From positions 1 to 64,000 of the forward strand of contig NZ_JAAIXZ010000035.1 in NCBI RefSeq assembly GCF_010894435.1: a stretch of 64,000 bases of DNA. Reading direction: 5' to 3'. Of the stretch, positions 33,955-42,455 are shown piece after piece. Each line of letters starts with the position of its first letter. Within the stretch, counting starts at the first letter, position 1. The DNA comes from Pyxidicoccus trucidator (GTDB lineage: Bacteria > Myxococcota > Myxococcia > Myxococcales > Myxococcaceae). The notes under the pieces are model-generated. The model did not search any database and had not been told where the DNA came from. It saw only the letters and a list, made by a program, of their open reading frames with translations. The position numbers were made by a program, and so were the translations under genes.

Positions 33955-36138
33955 ATGGCGCGCGCGACGAGGGCAGGCGGGGTGGGACGGACGGTCATCC
34001 TGCTGGCGGTGGTGCTGGTGGCGGGCCTGGCCTGCCGCGACGAGCCACCGCTGGTGGGCGCCGTGGGCCGGCTGCGGCTGTCCGCACCGCGCGTGGACTT
34101 CCCCGCCACCTACCCCGGCACCACGCGCGACGCGGAGGTGCGGGTGGTGAATGGCGGTCGCGCGCCACTGGACGTCACCTGGACGGAGGTGACGGCGCCC
34201 TTCTCGCTGCTGGACGCGCTGCCCGTGCGGGTGCAGGCGGGCGAGGTGCCGGTGCGCCTGCGCTTCGCGCCCTCCGCGGCGGGCACGTATGAAATCACCG
34301 TCATCGGCACGGCTTCGGACGGCGGCCGCGTGGAACTGGTGCTGGCGGCCGAGGCGAAGCCGATACCGGAGTGCTCCTCGGTGAAGTGCTTCACCGCCAC
34401 CTTCGACGTGGTGCTGGAGCAGTGCGTGGAGTCGGTGCAGCCGGACGGCACCGTCTGCGACCCGGGCAACTCGTGCCTCGTCGAGGCCACGTGCCAGGCG
34501 GGCCGGTGCAAAGGCCGCGAGCGAGCGTGTGACGACGGCAACGCGTGCACCACGGACGTGTGCCACGCGCTGGACGGCTGTCAGACGGTGCCGGCGCCGC
34601 CGTGCCCGGGGGATGGGAAGTGCCAGGTGGGCACGTGCGACCCGGTGAAGGGCTGTGGCCTGAAGCCCGCGTCGGATGGAGCCTTCTGCGGCCCGGTGCG
34701 CACGTGTGACAGCGCGGACGTGTGCGTGGAGGGCCGGTGCACCCGCCAGGACCTGCCGGACGGCTTCGTGTGCGCGTCGGCCAGCCCGTGCCAGGGTGAG
34801 GGCCGGTGCAAGGGTGAGGTGTGCGAGCGCCCCGGCACGGTGCCCCTGGCGGTGGACTGGACGTACGACGCGCGCTCCACGGGCGAGGAGCTGCACGACA
34901 TGCTGGTGGGGCCCGAGGGCGACGTGACGCTGTCGGGCTTCTACGCCTACCCGCTGCTGGATGCGGCGAGCGAGTCGCCGGTGCGCTCCGTCAATTCGGC
35001 CCGGCGCTGCATGCTGTGGAACGACCGGCTGCTGTGCATGGACCTGCCACAGGACGGCACGGTGTCGTTGCTGGAGCGCACCACGGGCGCACCGCGGTGG
35101 ACCTTCACCCTGTCGCAGGCCCGGCCGGACTTCGCGCAGCGGACGCTGACGCTCTTCCTGGCGCGGCTGGCGGTGATGGCGCCGGACCGGCTGGCCGCCC
35201 TCTTCGAGGCCTACCCGGCCAACGGGCCTCGCGACACGCTGTGCCGCATGTACTTCCTGGTGGTGCTGGACGCCTATGGCCGCATGGTGTCCGCGCAGGA
35301 GCTGACGGACCCGCTGCTGTCCGAGTGCAACCACCCGCACCCGTTCGGCCTGGCGTCGGACTCGGTGGGGGACTTGTATGTGTCCTTCTCGCGGACGCTC
35401 AACGTGGGAGCGCCGCTGCAGCCGGGGTCGCCCACGCTGCTGATGGCCTTCTCCTCGGACGGGGTGCCGCGCTGGAAGAAGATGGAGAACTTCCGCGCCG
35501 GCGAGCTGGCGGTGGTGAACGGGCTGCTGATGCCCGAGCACGGCATGCAGGCCCTGAGCACGGGTGACGGCGCGCCGGTGGGCTCCATTCCCCAGGAGTT
35601 CGGCCGCCTGGTGGCCACGCGCGAGGTGGTGGTGCCCAGCGCGCCGGGCACCACGGTGAACCCGGGCGGTGGAGGCTCCACCGCCCCCACCCAGCTCACG
35701 GGCTACGGGCTGCCCGCGCTGGGCCCGGTGTGGACGTACACGCTGAAGCAGGGACAGAGCCTCAACACCAAGGAGCTGCAGCTGGCCACGTGGCCCGTGG
35801 GTGAGGGGCTGCCGCCGGAGACGCTGGTGCTCACCACGGCGGTGGGAGGAAACAACCAACGGCTGCTGGTGGGTGTGAGCGCGAAGGACGGGAGCGAGTC
35901 CTTCCAGTGCCCGCTCTCGTACCTGCCGCGCTCGTCGCCCCAGCGGCTGGAGCTGGCACCCGGCGGGCTGCTGCTGATGGAAGGCGCCTCCACGTGCGGC
36001 GAGTGCGACCCGCCGTTCGCCGAGAGCCAGGCGCGCTTCCTGCGCTTCGCCATGCCGGGGGTGCTGCCCGCGCAGGAGCCGTGGCCGGGCACCTTCGGCG
36101 GGCCGGGCCACGGCCACCACGAGCACGGGGTGCGCTGA
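33955..36138 (+). CDS. Large Cys-rich lipoprotein
   Basis: This encodes about 727 residues. I used the ATG at 33955 with GGGGAGGC upstream; the signal MARATRAGGVGRTVILLAVVLVAGLAC has lipobox LAGLAC. A first beta domain (LRLSAPRVDFPATYPGTTRDAEVRVVNGGRAPLDVTW) is an ASPM/HYDIN-type Ig-like module. Then come several Cys-rich repeats such as CDDGNACTTDVCHALDGCQTV and CQVGTCDPVKGCGLKPASDGAFCG, typical of myxobacterial surface lipoproteins. The last half (about 300-720) has WTYDARSTGEE, LVLDAYGRMV and similar strands, suggesting a beta-propeller-like fold. It is convergent with the TPR gene, with a hairpin between. Role unknown. Confidence 0.7.
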   Translation: MARATRAGGVGRTVILLAVVLVAGLACRDEPPLVGAVGRLRLSAPRVDFPATYPGTTRDAEVRVVNGGRAPLDVTWTEVTAPFSLLDALPVRVQAGEVPVRLRFAPSAAGTYEITVIGTASDGGRVELVLAAEAKPIPECSSVKCFTATFDVVLEQCVESVQPDGTVCDPGNSCLVEATCQAGRCKGRERACDDGNACTTDVCHALDGCQTVPAPPCPGDGKCQVGTCDPVKGCGLKPASDGAFCGPVRTCDSADVCVEGRCTRQDLPDGFVCASASPCQGEGRCKGEVCERPGTVPLAVDWTYDARSTGEELHDMLVGPEGDVTLSGFYAYPLLDAASESPVRSVNSARRCMLWNDRLLCMDLPQDGTVSLLERTTGAPRWTFTLSQARPDFAQRTLTLFLARLAVMAPDRLAALFEAYPANGPRDTLCRMYFLVVLDAYGRMVSAQELTDPLLSECNHPHPFGLASDSVGDLYVSFSRTLNVGAPLQPGSPTLLMAFSSDGVPRWKKMENFRAGELAVVNGLLMPEHGMQALSTGDGAPVGSIPQEFGRLVATREVVVPSAPGTTVNPGGGGSTAPTQLTGYGLPALGPVWTYTLKQGQSLNTKELQLATWPVGEGLPPETLVLTTAVGGNNQRLLVGVSAKDGSESFQCPLSYLPRSSPQRLELAPGGLLLMEGASTCGECDPPFAESQARFLRFAMPGVLPAQEPWPGTFGGPGHGHHEHGVR

Positions 36139-36153
36139 CCTCGGTGGAGCTTC

Positions 36154-36182
36154 GCGGGAGGCGCCGATCCGGTGCCCCCCGC
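36154..36182. terminator. Bidirectional hairpin between convergent genes
   Basis: GCGGGAGGCGCC (36154-36165) pairs with GGTGCCCCCCGC (36171-36182) with two imperfect pairs. It lies between the lipoprotein stop and the TPR gene stop. Confidence 0.45.
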
Positions 36183-36199
36183 GCTGCTCACTCCGATGC

Positions 36200-37393
36200 T
36201 CAGCCGAGCGTCTTGATGAGGCGCTCCGCCTGCTCGCGGAGCTCCTTCTCGCCGGCCGGGGCCCGCTTGAGGACGTCCTGGGCCAGCGCCTTCGCCTTCG
36301 CCTTGTCACCCTTGCGCGCGGTGACGAGGGCCAGGTTGAGCAGCGGCTCCACGCGGTTGGGAGCGCGGCGGCGCGCCTCCTCGAGGATTTCGCTGGCCGC
36401 CGTCAGCCGCTCGTCGGGGTCGCCTTCCTCCCAGCGGAACAGGAGGTTGCCCAGGTTGTTGGCGGAGGACCAGTCATCCGGGTCCAGGTCCATGGCCTCG
36501 CGCCAGGCCCCCACGGCGCCCTCGATGTCGGGCGGCTCATTGGCCTCGAGCACCATCGCTTCAATGGACTTCGTCTGCGCCGTGGACAGCCCGCGCCGCC
36601 CGAGCGCCCGGCAGACCTCCAGCGCTTCGTCACGGTGCCCGGTGGCCATCATCATCCGCGCCAGGTTCCCCTGCGCGGCCGCATCGTCCGGGAACTGGAC
36701 GGCCAGCTTCTTCACGATGCCGAAGGCCTCGGACGGGTTGCCGCGCGCGGCCAGCACGCTGCTCAGCGAGTTGAGCAGCTCCGCGTTGTCCGGCAGCAGC
36801 TTCAGGCCCTGGCGCAGCAGGTCCTCCGCCTGCTCCAGCTCGCCGAGCTGCTGCAGCACGATGGTCCACACCACGTAGACGGGCGGGTTGAGCGGGTTGA
36901 GCTCCAGCGCCCGCTGCAGGTGCGGCAGCGCCAGCTGCAGCTCTTCCAGCGCCAGCAGCACGCGGGCCAGGTTGAAGCGGTACTGGGCCACGTCGGGCTC
37001 CAGCTGCACCGCCTTCTCCAGCTCCTTGCGCGCGCCCGGGAAGTCGTCCAGCCCGCCCAGGATGTAGCTCAGGCCGAAGTGCGCCTCGGCGCGAGGGGGC
37101 TTCGCCTCGCGGATGACTTGCGTATAGAGGTTGCGGGCCGCTTCGTCGTCTCCGCGCGACGTGGCCAGCGCTGCCCTCACCAGCAGGGAGTCCGGGTCCT
37201 CCACGCCGCCGCGGGTGGCCTGGTTCACCAACGTCTCCACGCGTGCCCAGTCCCCTTCGACCGAGGCCAGCTTCGCGAGCGTCAGCAGCGCTACACGGTC
37301 GTCCTTGTTCTTGCTGAGGGCGCTCTCGGCGAGCGCCCGAGCCTTGTCGACCTCACCGGCCTTCAACAACGCCTGCATGCTCTGGGTGGTCAT
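36200..37393 (-). CDS. TPR repeat protein
   Basis: This encodes about 397 residues of consecutive tetratricopeptide repeats, for example SLLVRAALATSRGDDEAARNLYTQVIREAKPPRAEAHFGLSYILGGLDDFPGARKELEKAVQLEPDVAQYRFNLARVLLALEELQLALPHLQRALELNPLN. There is no signal peptide or membrane helix, so the protein should be cytoplasmic. The start MTTQSMQALLKAGEVDKARALAE opens directly into the first repeat. It is followed by a long hairpin separating it from the next gene. It likely acts as a scaffold; the partner is not indicated. Confidence 0.8.
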   Translation of the reverse strand: MTTQSMQALLKAGEVDKARALAESALSKNKDDRVALLTLAKLASVEGDWARVETLVNQATRGGVEDPDSLLVRAALATSRGDDEAARNLYTQVIREAKPPRAEAHFGLSYILGGLDDFPGARKELEKAVQLEPDVAQYRFNLARVLLALEELQLALPHLQRALELNPLNPPVYVVWTIVLQQLGELEQAEDLLRQGLKLLPDNAELLNSLSSVLAARGNPSEAFGIVKKLAVQFPDDAAAQGNLARMMMATGHRDEALEVCRALGRRGLSTAQTKSIEAMVLEANEPPDIEGAVGAWREAMDLDPDDWSSANNLGNLLFRWEEGDPDERLTAASEILEEARRRAPNRVEPLLNLALVTARKGDKAKAKALAQDVLKRAPAGEKELREQAERLIKTLG

Positions 37394-37435
37394 GGCGGGG
37401 AGTATGCCAGGGGTGGGCAGTGCCCGGAAAACAGA

Positions 37436-37484
37436 GGGCGCGAGGCCCGCGGCGCCTGGAAGGCACCGCGGACGACTCGCGCCC
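37436..37484 (-). terminator. Hairpin downstream of the Gly/Ala-rich gene
   Basis: GGGCGCGAG (37436-37444) pairs with CTCGCGCCC (37476-37484); an inner CCGCGG stem adds to it. It lies just past the stop at 37515 and before the TPR gene. Confidence 0.55.
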
Positions 37485-37514
37485 GGGGGTGTGGGTCTGC
37501 AGGGGGAGCGCTGA

Positions 37515-38468
37515 CTAGAACAGGCTCTTGAAGAACTTGCCGACGCTCTTCGCCACGTCCTTGATGATCTCGACCGGCTTCTCGATGACCTTCTTGACGG
37601 TGTCGGCGATGCCCTTCAGGTTGATGTCGACGTTGAAGCCAATCTTGAAGCCGATGCCGAGCGCGGCGCCGATGTCGAAGCGGGCCTTCAGGCGGCCGCC
37701 CTTGAAGCCGATTTCGGCGTTGAACGAGGCACCCACACCCGCCCAGGCCTCGGCGCGAGCACCGACGCTGCCGAACTTGCCCAGGTTGACGTTGGCCTCG
37801 GCACCCGCGCGGGCGCCAGCGAAGGCCTCGCCACCGACCTTGGCGGCGTAGATGCCCTTGGCCGGGTCGATGACCAGCTCGCCGTTGACCTTGGCCTTGG
37901 CGCCGACATACGCCTCGCCCTGGGCGGTGAGGTTGTAGTCACCCTTGCCAATCTTGACCGAGCCCTGCGCGTTCAGCAGCGTGGCGGCGGCCTGCAGCTG
38001 GCCGGTGGCCTTCAGCGCGCCACCCTCGAGGGAGACCTTGCCGGAGCCGCTGACGGAGGCCTCGGCGAACGAGATGCTGCCCTGGCCCTGGGCGATGCTA
38101 CCGGGGCTGCCGAAGCTGCCGGCGGCCTTGTAGGCAGCGGCGCTCTTCTCGAAGGAGCCCTCGGCCAGCGTCACGCCCGGGAGCTTCCCGGCCAGCTTCC
38201 CCACCTTGCTCTGGTTGGCGTTGGGGGTGAAGAGGTCGCTGGTGTCGCCGTTCGAGTAGCTCTTGTTGAAGGTGCGGGTCGTCGAGCTCCCGGCCTGGAA
38301 GCTGTTCTGGTACCGGCCGTCCTTGGTCAGCCCGCCCTGCTTGTTGGTGTCCGGCTGCGTCGCGACCTGGTTCTTCTGCGGCGCCGTCTGGGTCTTGGCG
38401 GGCGTGGACTGCTTGAGGCTCTTGGTCAGCCCGAGGAAGTTGAAGCCGCGGAGGCTCTTGGTGGTCAT
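37515..38468 (-). CDS. Gly/Ala-rich protein with amphipathic C-terminal helix
   Basis: This encodes about 317 residues with no signal peptide. The first 60 residues are polar and basic (LKQSTPAKTQTAPQKNQVATQPDTNKQ). From about residue 100 to 265 the sequence is Gly/Ala/Ser-rich with a beta-like period of small residues (GEAYVGAKAKVNGELVID, GEAFAGARAGAEANVNLGKFGSVGARAEAWAGVGASFNAEIGFKGGRL). Two short hydrophobic segments (FDIGAALGIGFKIGFNVDINL) precede a basic amphipathic helix (IADTVKKVIEKPVEIIKDVAKSVGKFFKSLF). Such Gly/Ala-rich sheets with a lytic-like tail are seen in contact-dependent toxins and in surface proteins. I cannot name a family. Function unknown. Confidence 0.55.
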   Translation of the reverse strand: MTTKSLRGFNFLGLTKSLKQSTPAKTQTAPQKNQVATQPDTNKQGGLTKDGRYQNSFQAGSSTTRTFNKSYSNGDTSDLFTPNANQSKVGKLAGKLPGVTLAEGSFEKSAAAYKAAGSFGSPGSIAQGQGSISFAEASVSGSGKVSLEGGALKATGQLQAAATLLNAQGSVKIGKGDYNLTAQGEAYVGAKAKVNGELVIDPAKGIYAAKVGGEAFAGARAGAEANVNLGKFGSVGARAEAWAGVGASFNAEIGFKGGRLKARFDIGAALGIGFKIGFNVDINLKGIADTVKKVIEKPVEIIKDVAKSVGKFFKSLF

Positions 38469-38520
38469 TTGCGGAAGCTCCAGGTCAGGAATTTAAATCT
38501 TGAGCCATTGTCGGGGGGAT

Positions 38521-38576
38521 GTAGCGCCGGGTTGCGTGGGGTTGGATCTTTTGGATCTCCAACCCGGGTGCGCGTA
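38521..38576. promoter_or_regulatory. Mutually exclusive hairpins in the leader of the Gly/Ala-rich gene
   Basis: CCGGGTTG (38527-38534) can pair with CAACCCGG (38560-38567), while GGTTGGA (38540-38546) can pair with TCCAACC (38558-38564). The two stems share bases and cannot coexist. They lie between the DUF3592 gene stop and the Gly/Ala-rich gene start, and may be a terminator or a switch. Confidence 0.35.
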
Positions 38577-38611
38577 CATCCCACACGGGCCGTGCGGGCC
38601 CGCGGTGGCCC

Positions 38612-39136
38612 TCACCGGCCGCTGAACCAGCGGATGACGAAGTACATGGCGGTGGCCACGGCGATGGAGGCGATGCCTGCGCCCGGGACGGCCCAGGACG
38701 TGGCCTGGACGCCGGGCTCGAGCACGGCCTGGCTCGGGTCCTCCGGGTCATAGAAGACCTTGGCGGGCGTGCCGCGGGGGTAGCGCGCCGCATGGGCCTG
38801 GGCGTGCTGCTTGCTGCTGACCTCGACGACGTCCTTGCCCAGGGAGGTGCCCGTGTAGCTCTGCCCGTCCACGGTGTAGGTGTACTCCACCTCCGGGCGG
38901 TAGAGGATTTGCGGCGCGGGCTTCGGAGCATCGTCGTCGTAGCTCGTCTCCGCGTTGATGGGAGCGACCTCGCGCGACGTCACCGTCGATGAGCGGATGG
39001 TGCCCTCGGTGGTGGGCCAGTCCGCCGTGCGCGCAATCTGTTGCATCCGGCGGAGGCCCCACACGAGGACGCCCAGGCCCGTGACAGCGAGGATGACGCT
39101 GATGGTGGACAGCACCGATAGGAGCAGTGGCTTCAT
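38612..39136 (-). CDS. DUF3592 family membrane protein
   Basis: This encodes about 174 residues. An N-terminal helix (LLLSVLSTISVILAVTGLGVLVWGL) and a C-terminal helix (AGIASIAVATAMYFVIRW) frame an exported beta domain, EGTIRSSTVTSR..., YRPEVEYTYTVDGQSYTGTSLG, YPRGTPAKVFYDPEDPSQAVLEPG. The YDPxDPxxAVLEPG ending and the GTI/VEYTYTVDG core are DUF3592 hallmarks. The family is small and its role unknown. Confidence 0.85.
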   Translation of the reverse strand: MKPLLLSVLSTISVILAVTGLGVLVWGLRRMQQIARTADWPTTEGTIRSSTVTSREVAPINAETSYDDDAPKPAPQILYRPEVEYTYTVDGQSYTGTSLGKDVVEVSSKQHAQAHAARYPRGTPAKVFYDPEDPSQAVLEPGVQATSWAVPGAGIASIAVATAMYFVIRWFSGR

Positions 39137-39264
39137 GTTGGGTGCCGCACCTTAGCGCTCTCCAGGCTGGCGTCGAGAGCAGCGCCTGGATTCCTGGCAC
39201 CTGGGCCCGTCACATCGCGGCGTCCGTGGCTCCCTCCGATGAGCAGGCACACGTGGGGGAAGGC

Positions 39265-41106
39265 ATGGCCGTCGAAGTCCGCATCCCGGTCCTGGTGCAG
39301 GACCCTGTCGCCGCGGAGGAGCGCAGCCTTCCTCCCCTGGAATGGGTACGCCTCAAGAGCGAGGACGTGGTGCTGGACGGGCCGGTGTCGCCGCGCGTGG
39401 CGGTGCTGGATTTGGACGCGCGCACCGGCAGGCTGAGGCGGGGCGCGCGCTACCAGCCGCCCGAGCGCGAGGGAGAGCCGGGGACGTTCCGCCTCCAGGA
39501 ACCGGAGCGGCTGGACTCGGCCGACATCATCCAGGTGAGCGTCTTCGGCGCGGTGCTGCGGACGCTGGAGATGTTCGAAGAGGACGACGCGCTCGGCCGC
39601 AAGGTGTGCTGGGCCTTCGAGGGCTCGCAATTGCTCGTGGTGCCACGGGCGGGCGAGTGGGCGAACGCCTTCTACCAGCGCGAGTCCCGCAGCCTGCAGT
39701 TCTTCTACTTCCACCACCCGCGGCTGAAGGGGGGCGGGGAGGAGTGCATCTACACCTGCCAGTCGCAGGACATCATCGCGCACGAGACGGCGCACGCGGT
39801 GCTGGATGGGATTCTCCCGGACCTGTACCACGCGCTGTCGCCGCAGGCGCTCGCGCTGCATGAGTCGGTGGCGGACCTCACCGCGGCGCTCGCCGCCTTC
39901 CGGTGCCGGCCGCTGGTGCGGCAGGTGCTGCGGACGCAGGGCGGCAGCATCGCCAGCTCCGGCGCGTTCAGCGCCATTGGCGAGCAGTTCGGCAAGGCGC
40001 TGGGCAGTGAGCGGGGCCCCCTGAGGGACTTGCTCAATGACAAGACGCTGAAGCCCATTGAAGGGGGCAGGCCGGAGGACGTCGTCTCCACGCTGGAGCC
40101 GCACGCGCTGAGCGAGGTGCTCTCCGGCGCGCTCTACAGCGTCATGCTGCGGCTGCACGAGGCGCTCAAGGACGAGTTCGCGCGCAAGGACCAGGCGCGG
40201 CCCTCGCTGGTGGCTCCAGCGGAGACGGCCCGGCAGGCGCTGCCTCCCGAGGACTCGCCCGCGCCTCCGCTGGCGCAGCTGGGCTTCGTTTCCTGGGAGG
40301 CCTGGCAGGACGCGCGCCGGCGGGTGTCGGGCAAGGCGCTGGCGGTGGCGGCGTCTCGCTTCAAGCGCAGCCTGTACCGGGGGCTGGACTACCTGCCGCC
40401 GGGAGAGGTGTCGTTCGCGGACCTGGGGAGGGCCATCCTCACCGCGGACCAGGCGTCGCATCCGGACAGCGGAGAGCAGCGCGAGTGGCTGTGCTACGAG
40501 TTCGTCCGGAGGGGCATCGTCCGCAACGCCCGCGAGCTGCAGGTGCGGACCGACTTCGAGCACCCCTGCCTCGCCCACGTGGACCTGGACACGCTGGCGA
40601 AGAGCGACTGGGCCGCGTACGCCTTCGCCAACCGGCACCGCGGCTTCCTTCGCATTCCTCGCGGAGTGTCCTTCCACATCGCTCCGAGGCTCGTGGTGGA
40701 GAAGCTCTCCTACTCCGGAGGCGAGCACGGCAGGCGGCGTGTGCGCGAGTGCATCTTCAAGGTCTCCTGGAAGGTGGACGAGCCCGACGTACTGCCCGGC
40801 GGTGGGTTGCCCGACGTGAGGCAGGTCACCTTCGGCACCACGCTGGTCATCGACTGGGAGACGCGGCGGGTGCGGTCGCTGCTCACGTCGGACCGGAAGC
40901 CTTCGCGGAAGGTGGACCGCGACGGGATGCTGCGGCGGTTGATGGACGAGGACCTGCTGCGCGTGGGTGACGAGGCGCTCGGGCCCGACGGCAAGCCGCT
41001 GTGCCATGCCGTCCAGGCGGAGGTCTCCGGTGGAATCCTGCGGGTGGTGGGCACGGCGCACATGCTTCACCTGGTGGCCGACCGCTTCCAGAACGGGGGT
41101 GGATGA
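39265..41106 (+). CDS. Gluzincin-type metallopeptidase-like protein
   Basis: This encodes about 613 residues. I chose ATG 39265, which has GGGGGAAGG just before it; the frame upstream would overlap the divergent DUF3592 gene and is not protein-like. A zinc site HETAH is at 173-177 (in IIAHETAHAVLDG), with a third ligand Glu in HESVADL at about 200. This is the gluzincin order (HExxH plus E about 25 residues later). The N-terminus lacks a signal peptide, so it would act in the cytoplasm. The last 200 residues (RVRECIFKVSWKVDEPD, VTFGTTLVIDWETRRVRSLL) form a beta domain. Its stop overlaps the next gene's start (ATGA). Such coupling with an MBL-fold hydrolase is the notable feature. No known family name. 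Confidence 0.6.
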   Translation: MAVEVRIPVLVQDPVAAEERSLPPLEWVRLKSEDVVLDGPVSPRVAVLDLDARTGRLRRGARYQPPEREGEPGTFRLQEPERLDSADIIQVSVFGAVLRTLEMFEEDDALGRKVCWAFEGSQLLVVPRAGEWANAFYQRESRSLQFFYFHHPRLKGGGEECIYTCQSQDIIAHETAHAVLDGILPDLYHALSPQALALHESVADLTAALAAFRCRPLVRQVLRTQGGSIASSGAFSAIGEQFGKALGSERGPLRDLLNDKTLKPIEGGRPEDVVSTLEPHALSEVLSGALYSVMLRLHEALKDEFARKDQARPSLVAPAETARQALPPEDSPAPPLAQLGFVSWEAWQDARRRVSGKALAVAASRFKRSLYRGLDYLPPGEVSFADLGRAILTADQASHPDSGEQREWLCYEFVRRGIVRNARELQVRTDFEHPCLAHVDLDTLAKSDWAAYAFANRHRGFLRIPRGVSFHIAPRLVVEKLSYSGGEHGRRRVRECIFKVSWKVDEPDVLPGGGLPDVRQVTFGTTLVIDWETRRVRSLLTSDRKPSRKVDRDGMLRRLMDEDLLRVGDEALGPDGKPLCHAVQAEVSGGILRVVGTAHMLHLVADRFQNGGG

Positions 41107-42380
41107 TGGAAGCGCTGCGAGTGCGGACGTACAACGTGCGGTTCGGCGACGCGCTGCTCGTGTCGGTGCCGGACCATGACGCGGAGACGGGCGTCACCAC
41201 GGTGCGGCACCTGCTCATCGACGTGGGCAACGTGCAGACGGGCGCGGGCGGGGCGGACACGGTGTTCCAGCCGGTGCTCGACGACGTGCTCGCGGAGCTG
41301 GATGGCGCGCCGCTGGACCTCTACGTGATGACGCACGAGCACCTGGACCATGTGCAGGGGCTGTTCTACGCGGATGGGCGCCTGTACGAGGGAGGACTGC
41401 GGGAGCGGCTGAAGCCGCGTCATGCGTGGCTGACGGCGTCGGCGGCGCCGGACTACTACGAGCGGCATCCCGAGTCGGCGAAGCAGCTCGCGCTGCGCAA
41501 GGCGCTCTATGACGACCTGCGGGAGTACCTCCGGCTGAGGCCCGAGGCCGCGCGCCGGGCGGTGCCGTCCATCCTGCTCAACAACGACTACCGGAGGACG
41601 GAAGCGTGCGTGGAGTACCTGCGAGGCCTGGCCGAGCACACGCACTACGTGCACCGAGGCGCGCCGCTGGAAGGGACGCATCCGTTCAAGGAGGCGCGGC
41701 TGGAAGTCTGGGCACCCGAGGAGGACACCAGCGACTACTACGGGAGGTTCTTCCCGGTGGCGCTGGGCCTGGAGCGCAAGCCGGGAGGGGAGGTGTCGCT
41801 CAACGTGCCGGCGCCTCCGCCCGGAGTGGACGCGAGCGCCTTCTACAACCTGCTCACATGGCGGCGCCGGGGACTGGGAGATGACCTGCTGGCCATCGAC
41901 AAGGCGGCGAACAACACGAGCATCGTCTTCAGCCTGGAGTGGCGGGGCTGGCGGCTGCTCTTCGCGGGGGACGCGGAGCTGCGGAGCTGGAAGACGATGA
42001 AGAAGCACGGCGTGCTCAAGCCGGTGCACTTCCTCAAGGTGAGCCACCACGGGAGCCACAACGGGACGCCGGAGGGAGACCTCTTCGACGCCATCCTTCC
42101 CGAGCAGCCGCCGGATGGACGTCAGCGGTGCGCGGTCATCTCCGCCTTCAGTGGCACATACAACGGCATTCCCCATACACCGACGAACGAGCGGCTCCAG
42201 GCCCGGTGCGCGCTGAGCACCACGGTGCAGGACGAGGATGCGCCCTTCGTGGACCTCACGTTCGAGGACGTGGGCAGGCAGCGGGCGACTCCGAGAATCC
42301 GGCGCGCCGTGCCGGTGCGGAACCTGGGACCCCAACGTCCCCGAGGCCACACGCGAGGCGGAGGCAAGCGACGGGCATGA
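41103..42380 (+). CDS. Metallo-beta-lactamase-fold hydrolase (ComEC-like)
   Basis: This encodes about 425 residues. The ATG overlaps the upstream stop (ATGA). The MBL core is complete: leading strands MEALRVRTYNVRFGDALLVSVP, Zn motif MTHEHLDHVQG (THEHLDH at 77-83), and LFAGDAELRSWKTMKKHGVL followed by LKVSHHGSHNG. The KVSHHGSHNG block is the hallmark of ComEC-like MBL hydrolases, which act on nucleic acid or phosphodiester substrates. The C-terminus is a basic Arg-rich tail. Cytoplasmic, no signal. With the upstream gluzincin it forms a two-enzyme operon. Confidence 0.75.
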   Translation: MMEALRVRTYNVRFGDALLVSVPDHDAETGVTTVRHLLIDVGNVQTGAGGADTVFQPVLDDVLAELDGAPLDLYVMTHEHLDHVQGLFYADGRLYEGGLRERLKPRHAWLTASAAPDYYERHPESAKQLALRKALYDDLREYLRLRPEAARRAVPSILLNNDYRRTEACVEYLRGLAEHTHYVHRGAPLEGTHPFKEARLEVWAPEEDTSDYYGRFFPVALGLERKPGGEVSLNVPAPPPGVDASAFYNLLTWRRRGLGDDLLAIDKAANNTSIVFSLEWRGWRLLFAGDAELRSWKTMKKHGVLKPVHFLKVSHHGSHNGTPEGDLFDAILPEQPPDGRQRCAVISAFSGTYNGIPHTPTNERLQARCALSTTVQDEDAPFVDLTFEDVGRQRATPRIRRAVPVRNLGPQRPRGHTRGGGKRRA

Positions 42381-42425
42381 GCGCCCGGCACGCGGCTACG
42401 TGAGTGAGGTGTGCGGTGCGAGGGC

Positions 42426-42448
42426 ACTGTGGAGAACTTGTGGACGTG
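42426..42448 (+). repeat. 23-bp inverted repeat, left copy
   Basis: The sequence begins ACTGTGGAGAACTTGTGGA (42426-42444) and continues CGTG to 42448. Its inverted copy lies at 44048-44070 with one mismatch in 23 bases, so the two bracket the DUF4166-like gene. Function unknown. Confidence 0.7.
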
Positions 42449-42455
42449 TTCCCGC

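Noticed and set aside
33568..36309. 913-residue minus-strand frame over the Cys-rich lipoprotein
   Set aside because: It has no domain and the opposite strand has a lipobox, Cys repeats and a ribosome site.
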